From: Gavia stellata
Taxonomy: Eukaryota; Chordata; Aves; Gaviiformes; Gaviidae
Assembly (NCBI RefSeq): GCF_030936135.1
Contig: NC_082598.1
Location: 29,630,687-29,694,686 of the forward strand
Length of the DNA stretch: 64,000 nucleotides
Direction: 5' to 3'
A model generated the notes under the pieces. The model made no database searches. It saw only the letters and a list, made by a program, of their open reading frames with translations, and was not told the DNA's origin. The position numbers were made by a program, and so were the translations under genes. Of the stretch, positions 12,128-26,100 are shown one piece after another (within the stretch, counting starts at the first letter, position 1; each line of letters begins with the position of its first letter).

Positions 12128-14735
12128 ACTGCAAAGCTTAATACAAAGTTCCAGCGCTCATGGATGCTTCCTCACCAGGCTAAAAGACAGCTTGATTATA
12201 CAAACTGTTCAGATGTGACTTTTGGGATTTGTAAAAATTCCAGACCTCTCTGTCTAATTAGCACAAACTGGCAGAGATTATAAAGCAGCACTTTAATGAC
12301 ATCTAACATCAGATGTTTGGTGATCATACAATCACTTCTACATTAAATTGCTATCAGTTCTGGGGTTTTTTCTTGCTTGCTAAAAATGTATCAATATGAG
12401 CATTTATGACAGTGGCCAACGTCTGGGCAAAAACCTAATGAATGCCAAAGAAATGCCCATCTTGAAAAACAGCAAGTATAACAGCCAATTTACATTGTCC
12501 AAAACTTCATTTTCAGCCTGTTTTAATTCAGCAGAAAGAATGGTGAATGTGTACTATTGAAACAAGACTGCATTAATCAGAGCTAATACTCTGATTGCAG
12601 ACTGCTACAGTGCTAGCAAAACATTGCTTTTAACAATTGTATAAGATTCTCATTGTGGAAAGTGGTACGTAAATCCTTCAGAAAGAATGAGAAGTTACTC
12701 TGGAGGATTAGGCAGAACAGTAAGTAGTAGCCATGACTTTTATTAACATTAAAGGTTTGAATGTAGCAGATGCACACAAATGCAATAGTATAGATTGCAT
12801 CTTTCCTATGTTGATTTATCAGCTTTACATGCTCTAATATATTTGATTGCCAAAAGGGCTTAGTATCAGTTGTACAATCTTTCTAACCTTAAAATTCCTG
12901 GCTCAGGAAAGATGGCCTTTGCTATTGTAGCCACGTTTTTATCACATGGCTTGCTATTTGGGAAGAACTTTTTTTTAAAGCAGGTTTCCTTAAAAAAGAA
13001 AGAGCAAATCATAATGTTCATTTGTTCTAATACCATACCACTATGCTTGCAGCCTGGAGCAACTGTAAATGCTGATAGTTAAGGAGAAGGAAACACAACT
13101 ATGCACTTGTAACATACAAATTTTAAGGTAATGAGTTGACTCTTGATGCCAAATGATACTCATTTAGGTAATGTTCCATGGTATGAGGGAGTTTTCTGTA
13201 TCCTATTTTTTTACTTTCATCCATTTCTTAAATTGGTTTATTTTAAATTGTAAATATTTTTACAGAAGATACTGCCCATGTAAGTGTGTTTAAATACGTA
13301 CTTTGCCTTACATATGTGTATCTTACATTACTGGTAACAGAGTATGAAACCTGCTATGTCTGTTTACAAGCTATTAAATTTCTCTGGTGGCTCTGACTTA
13401 TTCTAACACATTTTGCTCAGAACAACGCATTCATATAACTAGCATTTGAACCATTGTTTTCTGTTTTGGAAGACATCATGCAAACGTGTAACTAAAGTTG
13501 TATTGGGTGGGACTAGTTAAATGGAAGGGATTTTGTTTGAAGCTTTTTCAGTATTTTGGATGTAGAGTTGATGAAATAAGAGAATGTGAATGGTATATCC
13601 TTTGTGCAATGACCAACGAACACTACAAGTTGGATTGGACGGTAGGTAGCCTTCAACCCCATTAGTATCTGAGTTTGGAACTGCTGGTGTATTTTGACTC
13701 CTACCACTAAGAGGATAACTAACCCTGAAATTCCAGCACTTGAATTTTATGCCAGCATTAACATATTCCTGGATAAAAAGCCATGCAATACTACTTGACT
13801 TGGAAGAAGCCAAATAGGAAGGAGCGGAGACTTAATTTGCAGCTCTAATTACTCAAGCAAACTTTGGGTTGATGAATGGCTTCACACTCCAGACCAAGAT
13901 CTGTGCTGAGACTTTGAAGTCAGGGTATCAAATATATTGTAATTCAGTAAGATCTCAGCAGGGGTAGAGAAACTACCTTGCACCAGTAGCCCAGTACGTA
14001 CCACTAATCTAGCTTTGTGTCATTTGCTGGCACAGATAATGGATGTTGGTATCTTATGTCACTATTAAGCAGAAGAGAGGACTAGATCAAATGCGCATAT
14101 TCTCACTAAAGCCTGAATTTTAATATTTCAGCATCTTACAAAGCAATGCTGCAGTCTTCATTGAAAAAAGGTGAATTTTAATTGGTGAATTTTATCAAAC
14201 ACTTAATTGAATTTTAAATTTTGAAAGTCAGTTTAAATGATGATACTGGGTGGGGGTTTTACCGTGGCTGCATCAAACTGTTGTGTACCTTTCCTTAAGT
14301 TAAGTAATTCATCACTTGGGTAAGTTCAGCTTCACTTTTATAAGGTTTCTTTTCTCTGCTGTTCTCCCCCTGAAATACAGCGAACAACTTCCTGAAAAGA
14401 CAAACTGTCTGTTTACTAGAAAGCCTTTGTGCATTACCAGTTTATTGATATCAGGAAATCATGGGGCTCTGTGTTTAGAGATTTACTGCAGAAGTGTGGA
14501 AATACGGATTTGACAAACTAGTGCCTATGATTTACTTAACTTATGTTTCATATAGTAGTAAGGGTTTTATGAATGTGGATTACTTTTTGTGCCAACAGCT
14601 CGGAATTGTTGTATGTGTGTAGGCAGAAGGACTTGTTCTGCTTCCAAAGTTATTTAATTTTTTTGTGTTTGAATGTTTTTGTAAGTGTTAAAAGTGTAAA
14701 AAAAAAATAAATATATAAAATATTCTTACCACAAA
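12128..14735 (+). other. SLAIN2: SLAIN2 3' UTR
   Basis: Non-coding sequence after the TGA, AT-rich with many ATTTA and TTTT stretches. It ends shortly after a clear AATAAA at 14707-14712, which is followed by a T/G-rich stretch. A shorter form could use an ATTAAA near 12748 or 13375, and a longer one the AATAAA at 15366-15371. The exact cleavage site is inferred. Confidence 0.65.
14707..14712 (+). terminator. SLAIN2: Likely SLAIN2 polyadenylation signal AATAAA
   Basis: Canonical hexamer 2.58 kb after the SLAIN2 stop, preceded by an A-run and followed within about 60-120 bases by T/G-rich sequence (TTGTTTTTAAAAGC, TTTTTTTGGTTGG). Confidence 0.6.
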
Positions 14736-17700
14736 ATACTTCTGGATCATTATTTTTATAACAAATTGTTTTTAAAAGCTTTTAGAAATTTAGAGGGTAT
14801 TGTTTTAAGGCTTTTTTTGGTTGGTAGGGTTGTTTTTCAAGAGCCATATTCACTTTTCCAGAAGTTACCAATATCAGCTTCTGCTCCCTGTAATTCATGA
14901 AGTGAGTACAACACTGTACTTGGGTGACATCTGTGATTTCATTGACAGACTGAGATAGACTTGTGTTGTGCCTCTGCTCTGGAAGGACGATGCATAATTC
15001 AGAGTTATGTGAAAAACTGTATTTTGAATTTTCATCCACAGTCATTTGTTTGTGCAATTCTAAGTACATAATCTGCCTTTCATTTTTACAGGATTTGTGC
15101 CCACCTCAAACCACCACATGAAACAAATTTTTCATTTTGAAGAATCTGGAATTTATGCAGAAAATTGAGCAACATGAAACTGTATTTAGTAAGCCTTCTT
15201 TGAATTGTTAAGTACATGTTTTATCTAACTCATATATGAATGCCTCTATCTTTTGGCTCACATACAAGCAAGAGGTTTGTTTCAAACTTGGTACTTCTGT
15301 AATCTGCATTTTGCTACAAAGCAACATACCCAATAGTAATGTGAATGCATCTTTTTCTTCATATTAATAAAGTTAAGCTAGGTTTACTTCTATTTGGTGG
15401 CCACTTAATATTAAATCTGTTTAACAAAATTCAACCTGTGAAGCTTACTATTAATTGTTTATCCCAGCATAGTCCCCTATCTTGTAGTTAAGCCAGTAGA
15501 TTAAAATGTTTCCCCCTAGTTAGCTGACCTACTTATGTAGACCTGGCTTCACACCTACCGCTTCTAAAATGCAATCCACTCCCCCTTCCCTCATTGCTTT
15601 TTAGACCAGCAGTCAAGCACCATTTGCCCCACACCCCTTCAGGAAAATAGAGCAGTGTCGAAACTAGAGGCCATTAATAGCCTTTCCCGTGTCTCTTTTA
15701 GTAGGTTTCTGTAACACACTCTTCTATATTAAACTATCGTTTATATTTAGCATTATCCTCTTGCAAGACTCAAGATAGGAAATACTGTTTCTACAGTTCT
15801 CATTTTGAGCGAAGGTATGACAATCCTTTGTTTTTTGGTATAGAAGTGCTAGGCCATGTTGTATGCAATAGTGTGTTACCCTCTAGGAGTCTTGATTGCA
15901 ATGGTGAAGAAAAATAAGCGATGAACATGTAAGGAGGTAGAAGGTTGAAGCTGCTTATGCTGCTGAAGTCTTGGGGTGGCTGCAGAGCACGCAATTTTGA
16001 TCATTTAAAGCTAACCTTTTAATAGAAGTATTTCTGAGAAAAACAAATGTGGGAAACTTAAATATAACAGCAGTATGTCTTTAGTTCTCCCTCTCTTGAT
16101 CTGTAAGAACAGGAGTAATCTTGAGATTTATTTTTTTTATTTTTTACTTTTTAAGTGAAACAGGTGTGATGTGAGGTTGCTTTGACTTAAAAGTAGGTGG
16201 GGTTTTTGGTTTTTGACTTGCGTATTGGCCATTCTGTTGTACAAGGCCGACACGTACAGACAGTCTATCTGTAGAAGTCTTGTTTCAGGAAGATGAGGCT
16301 GGATTCAGGCGCTTTCTGGAGTATCCAGGTTTTACGCACAACATTGCAGTAAGGAAGATGCTCTCTGCTCAAAGAGTTGAAGAACTGAAAGAAGCAGATT
16401 CCATTAGACTCGCTTTCCACAGGATTGTTTTATAATGGTATTTTCAGCCCTGGTGTGTCATACAGCTGTACTGTATGTACATGATAAGCTCTGTTGCAAC
16501 TACATTAAGCACTTACAGGACACAAAACATAACTGTAGTGATTAAACTAATTTGCAGATCTTCAGCAGGATTCAAAGGAACAGGTAGCTAAAATGATTCC
16601 TTACCAGCAAAGTTATTTTTCAACTTGATGCATCATCCACACCTGTTACAAACAGTGATTTACAGAAAAAAAAAATTACTAGCTTTGAAAGCTGGAAAGC
16701 CTGAGATTGTCTGTGCGGTGTGGCACTCTCATTTAAGACAAAAGCGGACTAGAACTTGCGCAAGACTGAGACTCAACAAAAGAAGATACTTCTATTGTAA
16801 GCTGAGTTGCTATCATCAACATAAACATAGGTAATCATGTAACTCCCTTTTCTTTTGGAAAATTATTTTAATACCTTACAACGATAAAGCTTAAAAGAGA
16901 ATGGACTGTGATGCCTTCTCCCCCAGAGTGTTCAGCCCTCCTTGCTGCTTTTAAATTATCCCTGAAAGCTTACTTGTGTTGTCAGCTACAGCAACTGAGA
17001 TTCAAAAAATAAGCCTATTAGGGATGAGTGGTACATGCCTTACTGAGAAGGTGACTGTGCAGTCCAGCCCCAGTGTTACCTGACTTTCGGTCATCCTGCA
17101 CAGCATGCAGAATACAAACTATGAATTCTTCTTTTCTGCTCTTTTCCATTCTCTTTGACATGATTTTCTTGAGACTGTAGCCAAATTGCAACTTCTCAGA
17201 GCAGGGCTGTTAGAGGCTGTTTAAAAACCTTACTAGTACAAACAACATGGTTCGATGTCAGAGAAAGTACTCCCCCCACCCAGCACATGGTCTCAAAAAG
17301 CCTGACGTCAGCTCAATTTCAAAGTCAATTTGGGAGATACTCAGCGTAATATATTTTTCAAGCTTTCTTACAGCTATGTCCATTGATAAAACTGAAATCA
17401 ATGGAATCAATTCTTATGTGAACGATAGCTCATTTCTGAAGACACCAGTATTTCTCATTCTGACATAGCTATTTTCTTGCTAAAAATATTTGGTTCAATT
17501 AGTCAAGTAGTACACTTTTCTGTCGGTTTCTACATAAGCTTGCTTTCCTGCATTCAAGGAAAAAGCATTAAAAGAGCAATTCAACTAGTTTCTCTCTTTA
17601 AGAAGGACAGTTAATGTCTTCAAAAACACTGAAGTGGTCCATGTTAGGCTTTGGGGTTTGTTTGCATGAAAACTCTCTATACAGTAACAGGAACATGAAT

Positions 17701-20055
17701 AAGGACACTCATGTCCTGTGTTGTTCCCGCCTCTGTCCTGCCCAAGAAAAAAAGGTGCTTATTAATATGGGAGTAGGTCAGCAATGACTTGACTTGGTAC
17801 TCCCCATGACCTTAGCTGCTTAAAGCCACGTAGGTGAACAAGAAGTGGTGTCTGGGTTGTGACGTGCTGGTGGTGGGAGTGTGGTCAGGGGGATGGGGAT
17901 GCTGGGGTTTCCCCGGCCCTGAGCTCTTCCCAGGCATCCTGCTTTGGCCACAGACAGAAACAGGCTGCTGGGCTGGACCAGGAGCCCCCTGCTCTAACCC
18001 CAACTTCACTGCACTTGCACTCACTCCCAGCAGTCTCCCATATTTGTCTCAAGGCACTCTTCCTAAGTTTTTTGTTTCCCTTCAGATATTATCAGCAAAC
18101 GAATCTGTACAACCCATTACCTGACTGGTCCTTATTCACCTCCATTTCATTCAGCAGGGTTAATACTGCTGTATCATTTCACAGCTGCTGCTGCTCTCTC
18201 TGGGCTTCAGATGGGTGCCAAAATGCTGACGGCAGAAAGCGATGCTGGATCAAGCTCAGGATTACAAGGAGTTTGGTTTGCATCCTGTTCAGGGCTGAGG
18301 GTGAGGCCAGCTGCACTGCTGGCTGATCGAACCTGGTACATACCGAGCTGAAGGAGCACTATGTAATCGTTCTTCTTCAAGGAGAGCTGTTTGTCTTAGT
18401 GAAGATTAGCATGACAGGAGTATCTTGTGCCATCTTAAATATATCTTCGTCACTATCCTCCTTTAGAAATGAAATTTTATTGAAGCACATGCTGCCATTT
18501 TGAGTCCCCTTTCAAAGAAAAGGGAAGTGGGGGGGGGAGATCAGACAAACCCTTTGCTTGTCATGCTCTGCCTCAGCTCCTGTCTTAACCTCGAATTTCT
18601 CAGCTCCACAGTCGTCCATTTACCCTACATTTACTCAACCAAACACTGAGCCCAGAGCAAGGTTGTATTGTTTCTGTTCATCCACTCCCCGCTGGGCTAA
18701 TGCAGGCACATAAAACCACTGTTAATGCTGCTTCAACTGACTTGTCTTCAAAGGAGTTATGAAAACCTTGTCCTGATTCTCGTCCTTTTAAAGCCATGCC
18801 TGGATATTGGTGACAGCAACGTGGCATCACCACCATCACTCAGCCTCAGGAAAGCAGCCTGGAGCAGCCTCCTCCATCCATGATCCATCCATCCATCTGC
18901 CTTGCTGGCAGAAACTGGCAGCTCCTGAGCCACACGATGCCCCTGCCTGCACAGGCAGCACAGGCAGCACGGTCACAGCTGCTACCCCGAAACGCCTTGC
19001 TGAGGGTGCAGCCATAGCAGCCATTGCTAACATGATGCACCTCGCCGCCCAGGTTGCTGGTGCAGAACTAGCGCTGCTGATTCAGTGCCCACAGCCCTCC
19101 TGAATACCTGTGGGATGAAAAAAAAATTCATTATGGTGCAGGACGGGGCTACAGGAGACCCTCCTTCAGTTCGCTGCTCTGTCACACACTTTCAAGGACA
19201 CCTCATTTATTTTCTTGAGGCTCAGTTCATCATCACTGAAATAAGTACCAGTCTTCATAACTCATGTGCTGGGAGCGAGGGGCAGGTGCGCTGCTATTTA
19301 GAGAAAGGGTCAACCAGTCAGTTCATATCTTGTCTGATGCAGCGGGGTGAGTTAAGAACAGAAATTTGGTCCACCTCAGTTTATGAGCCCAAATGTCAGG
19401 GAGCAGATAATGTCTGTTGTAAATGTCAGAGTGGAGGGATTTTTCTTTTCCCTTTAAAAAAAACCCAACAAATATTTAGTTACTGTATTTGTGCTGCCAT
19501 TCACACAGGCTCAGCTCCACTGAGCATGAATGGTATTGCCCGGGTACACAAACGTACTATGGGAATATTAAAAGAGACTTGCTTAATGGCATGGGTCTGG
19601 TAAGGAACCCAAGCCCAGCTCAGCCCTCTCCTTCAGCAGTAAAGCCGTTTTGGTAGCACAAGGCTTTGCTAAGGGCTGGCAAATTCAGGCTACTTTCTCC
19701 TGAGCAGAACACAGGGTTTTCATCAATATCTGGTGGGCTTCTCACCGTTAGGATTTATCTCCACATGACAATTTGCCCCGGGCAGTGAAATACAGCCCTC
19801 TGCAGGCACTGGCACCCCTCCAGCCATCAGTGCCAGCCTTCCTGCCCAGTGGCCCACTGTCAGTAGAAGAAATGGAAAACTCCTTTTCCAAAAACACCTT
19901 GCAACTTACTGCTCAAGGCTGGCTACCGTATAGTAGGCTCTACTGAGTTCTAACCCTTATTTTCCCAGCTTGACAGAGGTGCCATGTCAGTTTAGGGCTC
20001 CTTTACCTGGCTGAGTGACTCAATGGTAGAACTGAAGTACAAAAAATAAGGGGTT
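14736..20055. other. Intergenic region, left part
   Basis: No gene supported. It contains T-rich runs near 16130-16150, a TCCA-repeat patch near 18869-18898 and a poly-G run near 18530. The few 60-170-residue open frames (for example at 18807-19103 and 19085-19603) have low-complexity or random-looking translations and no recognisable domain. GC content starts to rise from about 17.8 kb. Confidence 0.6.
18869..18898. repeat. (TCCA)n short tandem repeat
   Basis: Interrupted TCCATCCA units in a GC-richer intergenic patch. Too short to be more than a microsatellite. Confidence 0.7.
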
Positions 20056-20057
20056 CA

Positions 20058-20165
20058 GAATCACAGAATCACAGAATCACTAAGGTTGGAAAAGACCTGT
20101 AAGATCATCAAGTCCAACTGTCAAACACCACCATACCCATTAAACCATGTCCCACGGTGCCTCGT
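20058..20165 (-). mobile_element. CR1 LINE 3' tail fragment
   Basis: Three copies of the octamer-like CAGAATCA precede a segment nearly identical to the 3' end of the CR1 at 6686 (AAGGTTGGAAAAGACC, then ATCATCAAGTCCAAC and ACCATGTCCCAC). On the minus strand this is the last 100 or so bases of a CR1 element of the same subfamily. It is the shortest of the three CR1 fragments. Confidence 0.9.
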
Positions 20166-23100
20166 CCACACATTCTCAGCTCAAACCACATACCCTCTGC
20201 AGCACCTTGGCTCAGCCCACCTCTCCCACTCCTCACCCAGCCCATTCTTCTCTGCTGCCCCCCCAAGTCCCTCAAGGTTGTTTCATTAGCAGATTCTTTC
20301 TATCAGTGTGCTCCCACTTTTGGTGTCCTCCTCACTATGAAGATAATTAAATAACATTAATTACCAAAGCAAATCACTGACATCTGCCTAACAGGAATCT
20401 CTTTTCAAAATCCAAAACAACAGGTAGGTTACATTTACAGTGCATTTACACACTCTTTTTAGCCCTTCTCTTTCATTGCCTTTTGTGCTTTTTTACTCAT
20501 AAATATTGCTGGGTTTTCTTTTTTTTTTGCTCTCCACTTCCTTCCGAGGACTCTCCAGACACTAGAGGGAGGTCTTGCTTTCTCTGTGCTTTTCAGTCCA
20601 AAGTTCGGTCTAGTTCAGCTTCAATTCACCACATCGTCCTGAACTTACACTAAATTGTCCATAAGCTCCTGAATTAATTTAACAGCTGCATTTATGCCAG
20701 GAAAGCCCCAGTCCGAGGGAAGACGAAGCTGTGCACAGCTGGCCATAAAAACCACCTCACATACAGGTATGTGACTTTATCTAAACCAGAAGACATAAAA
20801 TTCAGCATATCTTTCCTGCACGTCACCTTCCATTTTTAGAGGGGTGACTGAGCCAATGACAGTTTTGATATTTTAATCTTCCTGTCTAGATTTTATGGTT
20901 TAGGACTTTTATTTTTCATACATATCACAGAGTCTGAAATATCCCTGTTAGACTTTACTCAGTGTCAGGTGGATTTAAACCTCCTGAAATGTTTAAGGTT
21001 TGCTATTTTCCCACCGGCTGGGTTTTTCCAACTAAATGTGTATCATCACACAGCACTATCTGAGCACTGCGGGACGTAAAAAGGCTTGTATTGAGCTACT
21101 CACAGCTGGCGTGGATTACACAAGACATACCCCTCTCTTCTCTCCATGACAGGTCCACCTGCAGTTAACACAGCACTCGAGTACAGCCGACCTCCAGAGC
21201 AGCTCCTCTGAGCAACCTAAGTGGAGCAATGAACCACCAACTCCCACCACCACTGGCACGACTGTGAAATTACGGGGGTAGGAATTACGGGGGTAGGAGC
21301 CTGTGTCACACAGAGACTGCCTCAGCCCTGGGGCAACAGCAGTGACTGCAAACTGATGCTTTACTACTCTGCAACAGGGAGGATGGACCAGTCACCTTTT
21401 CTGCAGAGCCTGGCTTCTCAGGGCTTCCAGGTTTGGGCATCTGATCCAAGAAATCCACTGGGCAGAGCTCAGCTGCAACCTGCATTTTCGCACAAGCAAC
21501 AGTGGAATTTGCATTTGGTATATTAGTGCTCAGTACATTGGTTGCCCAACTGCTCTTACTGTTCGTTATGCCCTTAAAATTGAATTTTTGGTTACTTAAG
21601 GTCTTTCTGAAATCCACCCCTTAGTTCTCGGATAATAGCTTTCATTGTCTAGTAAAGGTTGAGATCACTGCCAAAAATCTCTTGAATTTGAAAAGGAGGG
21701 GGATGCGAACAGTGAGTGCCGGCATGCTGCGGGGACAGGTGAAGGGACAAAAGTGCTTGGACATCTGCGCTGTGCCACTGACGCAAAGGGTTTAATGAAG
21801 TCCTTGCAATGAAATCCCCCTGCTTGGTTATTGCTGCTTGCTGGAGGAGAGCATCAAGTTGTTCTGGAGCCTTTCTGGGAGCAGAATTCATACATGTCTG
21901 TAGAGACTAGAAAGTGGTTGCTCATGGCTTATGGCGTGTCCTGCGGAGGGTTTCGGCAATACCACTCAAATACTTCAAGAAACTACAAGTGGAAATCGAT
22001 TCTGTGGATGTTTAGCAGTTACAGAGACACAGAGATTTTTTTTTTGTGATGAAGGGATCACGCTGTACATGCTTACTCCTCGGGAGTAAGGTACCTGCTG
22101 GAGGTCAGTGCACTTGTCTCCAGTGTGCAGCTTTGCCACTATTTCCAGTGTGATCTCAAGCAAATGAATTAATCTCAATGTATTACTTCTCCGGCTGCAT
22201 ATGAGCAAGATAATGTAAAGATCCTGCACTTGATAACCAGGTCTTTGAGGAATGGGGACGGACCCAAACCCCTCCCTAGCTGGTTTTGCCTAGCACCTAG
22301 CATTTTGGGACCTGTTTTTCCTTGGGGTTCTTGGTGCCAGTTTGAAGCAATATGCTTTGCGAGAAGGTGTTTCTGTATTTCCACGGGAAGTGCCAACTCC
22401 GTTACTTCCCTCTCCATCCCAGGATCCTGTCCTGCGCGGGGCTCCCTTGCCTGGAGGGGTTTGGGCAGGATTTATTTGGGTGGACTTCCGTTCTGGGCCT
22501 GGGATTACTGCACAGTACCGCTCGCACCTGGGTGGAAACGCTGAGCACTGGTACCTTACACACCTCTTTGGGTAGCTACTCTTACGGTCCCGGTTTGCAT
22601 CGACTTCATCAGCAAGACTGTCCTACTGATAATTACTCAGCATTTAGGCTACCCATGTATACATGGGGAAAATCTATTTCAAATATTTTATTTAGAAATT
22701 ATAAGTAAAAAAGTGTATATGTAATAAATGTTATATATTTGATACATGGAAAAAATTCAGTAAGATTTCTAATCTTTTGCTTTCTGATATTATCATGGAC
22801 TGAGCAGAGGTAAGGAGCTCTTAAGGTGGCTGTTTTGTACATGTTCATTTCGACCTTTTTGTTTCTTGAATTCTTTCGCCCTGAAATAAAGGACTGAGGG
22901 CTTTTTATTCCTTCTTCCGACATTCCAACCTTAAACAGCTTTGTCCAAAGCCCGTTATCTGGCAGGCAGCACGCAAGATGCTGCCAGCTTAATAAAATTT
23001 GCAAGCAGTTCAGGCTGCAGACTTCAGTTCTGGGCTGTGAACCCCTCTTGACGTTTCCAGCTTCGCCAGACCCCCCCGATCCCCACGTGCTGCCAGCAGC

Positions 23101-26100
23101 TCGACCGCAAGCGCAGTTACGTCACAGAGAGACGTGAAGTTTCATCGATACCGGCAAGAGTCACCGCAGAGGACAAAGCTTCACACACGCCAGCATCCTT
23201 CTGGCTTCACACCCGGCATTTCTGCTTACACACCCCAAAAAGGAAATAAAAGGTCTTGTTGGCTAAGACATTCACGCTTTCGTCTTCCTGGCAAATCAAC
23301 AGGTATACAAAACCCCAGGCATGTCTTCCTCAGCTGCAGCACCATGCAAATTCTACTGATACCATAGGTTCAAAATTCAGAAGATTTTTTAGGTTATTAA
23401 AAAATGTCCTACCTTACTTTATCATGGTTTTAAAAGTGCACATAACAGAGTGTGTCAAGGCTATTTTCATGGGATTAATATACAACATTATCTCAGACAA
23501 GTATTAAGAGATTCCTATTGTGTTTGAGATTTATTTCTTCCCATTTGTCTGAGATTTCTTTGTAGACAGGTTGAGATTTCATTTAGGTAATAGTGCATCT
23601 ATTTTGGAGGGCTTGTGTATTTGTTGATCAGCGTTACTGATACTCATTTTTGTTACTGTGCAAAAATTTGGCAGCAGGACGAAGAACATTTTTATTCTAT
23701 GTTTGTACAGTTTCTAACACAAAACAGTCTTAGTCCACATCTAGGCACCTTAGATACAGCGATACAAATGACAACTGAGTGCGAAGATTTTTTTTGCGTA
23801 ACCTGAGATAGAGTATCGATGCTTCCCCAAGGGGCTTACCATCAACATCCCTTTTAATATGGAGAAAGCTTTGGCGAGAGAGGGATGTAATTTGTCTTTC
23901 GGGTGTCTTTGTTCCAATTAAGTTAATACTCTATAAAGCAAATGCTGCTGTAGGTATTATTAAATTTATTTCTGCATTTTTGACATTTAAACTATTCTGT
24001 GGGACAATAGAGTCTCAGTGTCATTTACTCTGATCTGACATTTTTTTGCAAAACCCAAAATATTATAGATTTTATAGGCACACAACCACATTTGTGTGAT
24101 CTACCTCCATATTACCTCCCTTGATTTATGTCCCTAACCCTGACCAGGTTCCTGCATAGGAAATTAAGAGGGGGCTGGAAGCCTCAATGGGCAATGGAAG
24201 CCAATAAACCCAGCTGGATCTGGGCCTGCGACTGCACATGCATCCTAAAGCCCCACCATTTGGCAGATTGTGCACATCCCGTTTTTAGTGTGCTCTCTGG
24301 CCTCAGTGACACCGCTGTCCCCTCACAGCCATCAGGGTCCCCCGCACCTTCCCCCCGCTCCCACAGATGCTGAACGGGCTGTTTGCAGCACTTGCGGGGA
24401 GGTAAATCAGAGCTGCAACGTTGAAGACGTGCCTGTCTCTGAGGTACGACTAAAACCGCTTGCCTGCGAGAGCTCGTGTGAGGCGAGACCTGCGCCCGCG
24501 GTGCAGAGTGCCATTTGATTTTTAAAACCGAGTCCAGTGCCTTCAGAGGCAGCCTCATCTCACCTCCTGTCCCTGCCTGGCTGGAGAGAATGCTAATTTT
24601 GGCTCTTCTGGACCAAGGCATGCATTAGTCATCAGGTCATTTATTTTATTATAAGTTTTCATCTAATCCCGATAATACTCCAACTCCAGAAAAAGATCAC
24701 ATGGCAACAAAAGGGAACAGCGTCTGAGGCAGAATTAATTCTTATTTGAATTTGGGTAAAGGTATCTCACATAAAGGCATATAATTGCTCAAAGAAAAAA
24801 CTGCTGCTAGTAATTGTTTTACAGTTGTAGGGTTACAACTGCCTCAACAAATGACTGTCAGCAATCAATTTACAAAATTACTCTTCAATGATCCCCTGAT
24901 TCCGTCTCCTTTCAGGGACCAGAAGCCTTTTTCTAATGGGATGGGTGGCAACAGATCTCTTCACCTCCTTTTTAAAAGGCGGATCATGCAGCCTTAAACA
25001 CTTAGCTCTAATTATGAATTATTGGAACATTGCGACCCGAGTCGTGATGCACTTACTTGTTGATTAATGGTCTTCAGACATCTTAAAAATAAACATGGGG
25101 GAACACCATGTCTAATGGGAGGGTTTTATTATAATACTTTCTCCCCTTGACTGCTAACCCAGAGCTTCAGTGAAAGGATCTGTTTGTCCCCAGTCACTCA
25201 GAGAGTCTGAACAGATAGCAGGGACACAAAGGAGTCAGTGCAGCCGAGTAATGAGGAGGCTTACGCTGTTGCCCTTCCGCACCACTTCAATCTAATAAAA
25301 GCTTGGAGGCTGTGAGCTGCAGAGCACTGCTCCCAATGGAGGCATAAATAGAGAGTATTTATATATGGACCGAAACAGGCATCATTTGGAAGAGGAATCG
25401 GAGGGATAAGGGGACAGGACTCCCAAGAACGGAGAAATCACAAAGGCAGCAGGGAAGAGGAGAGGCAGACGCAGCACAGTGGAGGAGGGAGGAGGAGGAG
25501 GGTGCCTGGATGCCTTTGCCACCTGGGCCAAGGGGAAGGGAAGGGTGATTTGGTGGGATCCTGCCTGTAGAGGAGAAAACAGGGATGCAGCGGGGACTCC
25601 TGCCGAGGAGGGGAGGAAGAGACACGTGTCTAATTTTCCCCACCCTGAAATTCAAACCCTGGTTTTGGTCGAGGCCGCTGGCTGTGGGATAAAAGATGCT
25701 GATTATTTTGGAGATTTACCAAGCAGGATCGAGCTGTGGTGCCGTGCTAAGGACAGGACAGAGGGGAGTTTAAGAAAAGCTTGGGACGAGGCGTGACAGG
25801 GCTGTGATGGGGCTAGATGTCATGTTGAAGAGTAGCAGAGAACCCTGGGAGGCAGGGAAGGCAGGTCTGTCCCGGCCCTTCCGCACTACGGACGGCTGTG
25901 GGAGCGATGAACTAACGGGAAACCCACAGCTCTTGCATGTTCTCCACCTACGTCGTCCAACTGCACTCTGCCTTTGTGCGAAACGCAAGCAGTTTTCTGT
26001 CCCAGCCTCTTTAGTAGCACCACTGCTTAAAGGTGCTGACCGACAGCTTTCCATCCTCCAGGACTATCCTCTGGAGGCCTCTCTTCCTCTGCAAATACCC

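Noticed and set aside
19085-19603. 172-codon plus-strand open frame in the SLAIN2-SLC10A4 gap
   Set aside because: No recognisable motif, does not begin with ATG, and shows no exon structure. Kept out as likely chance.
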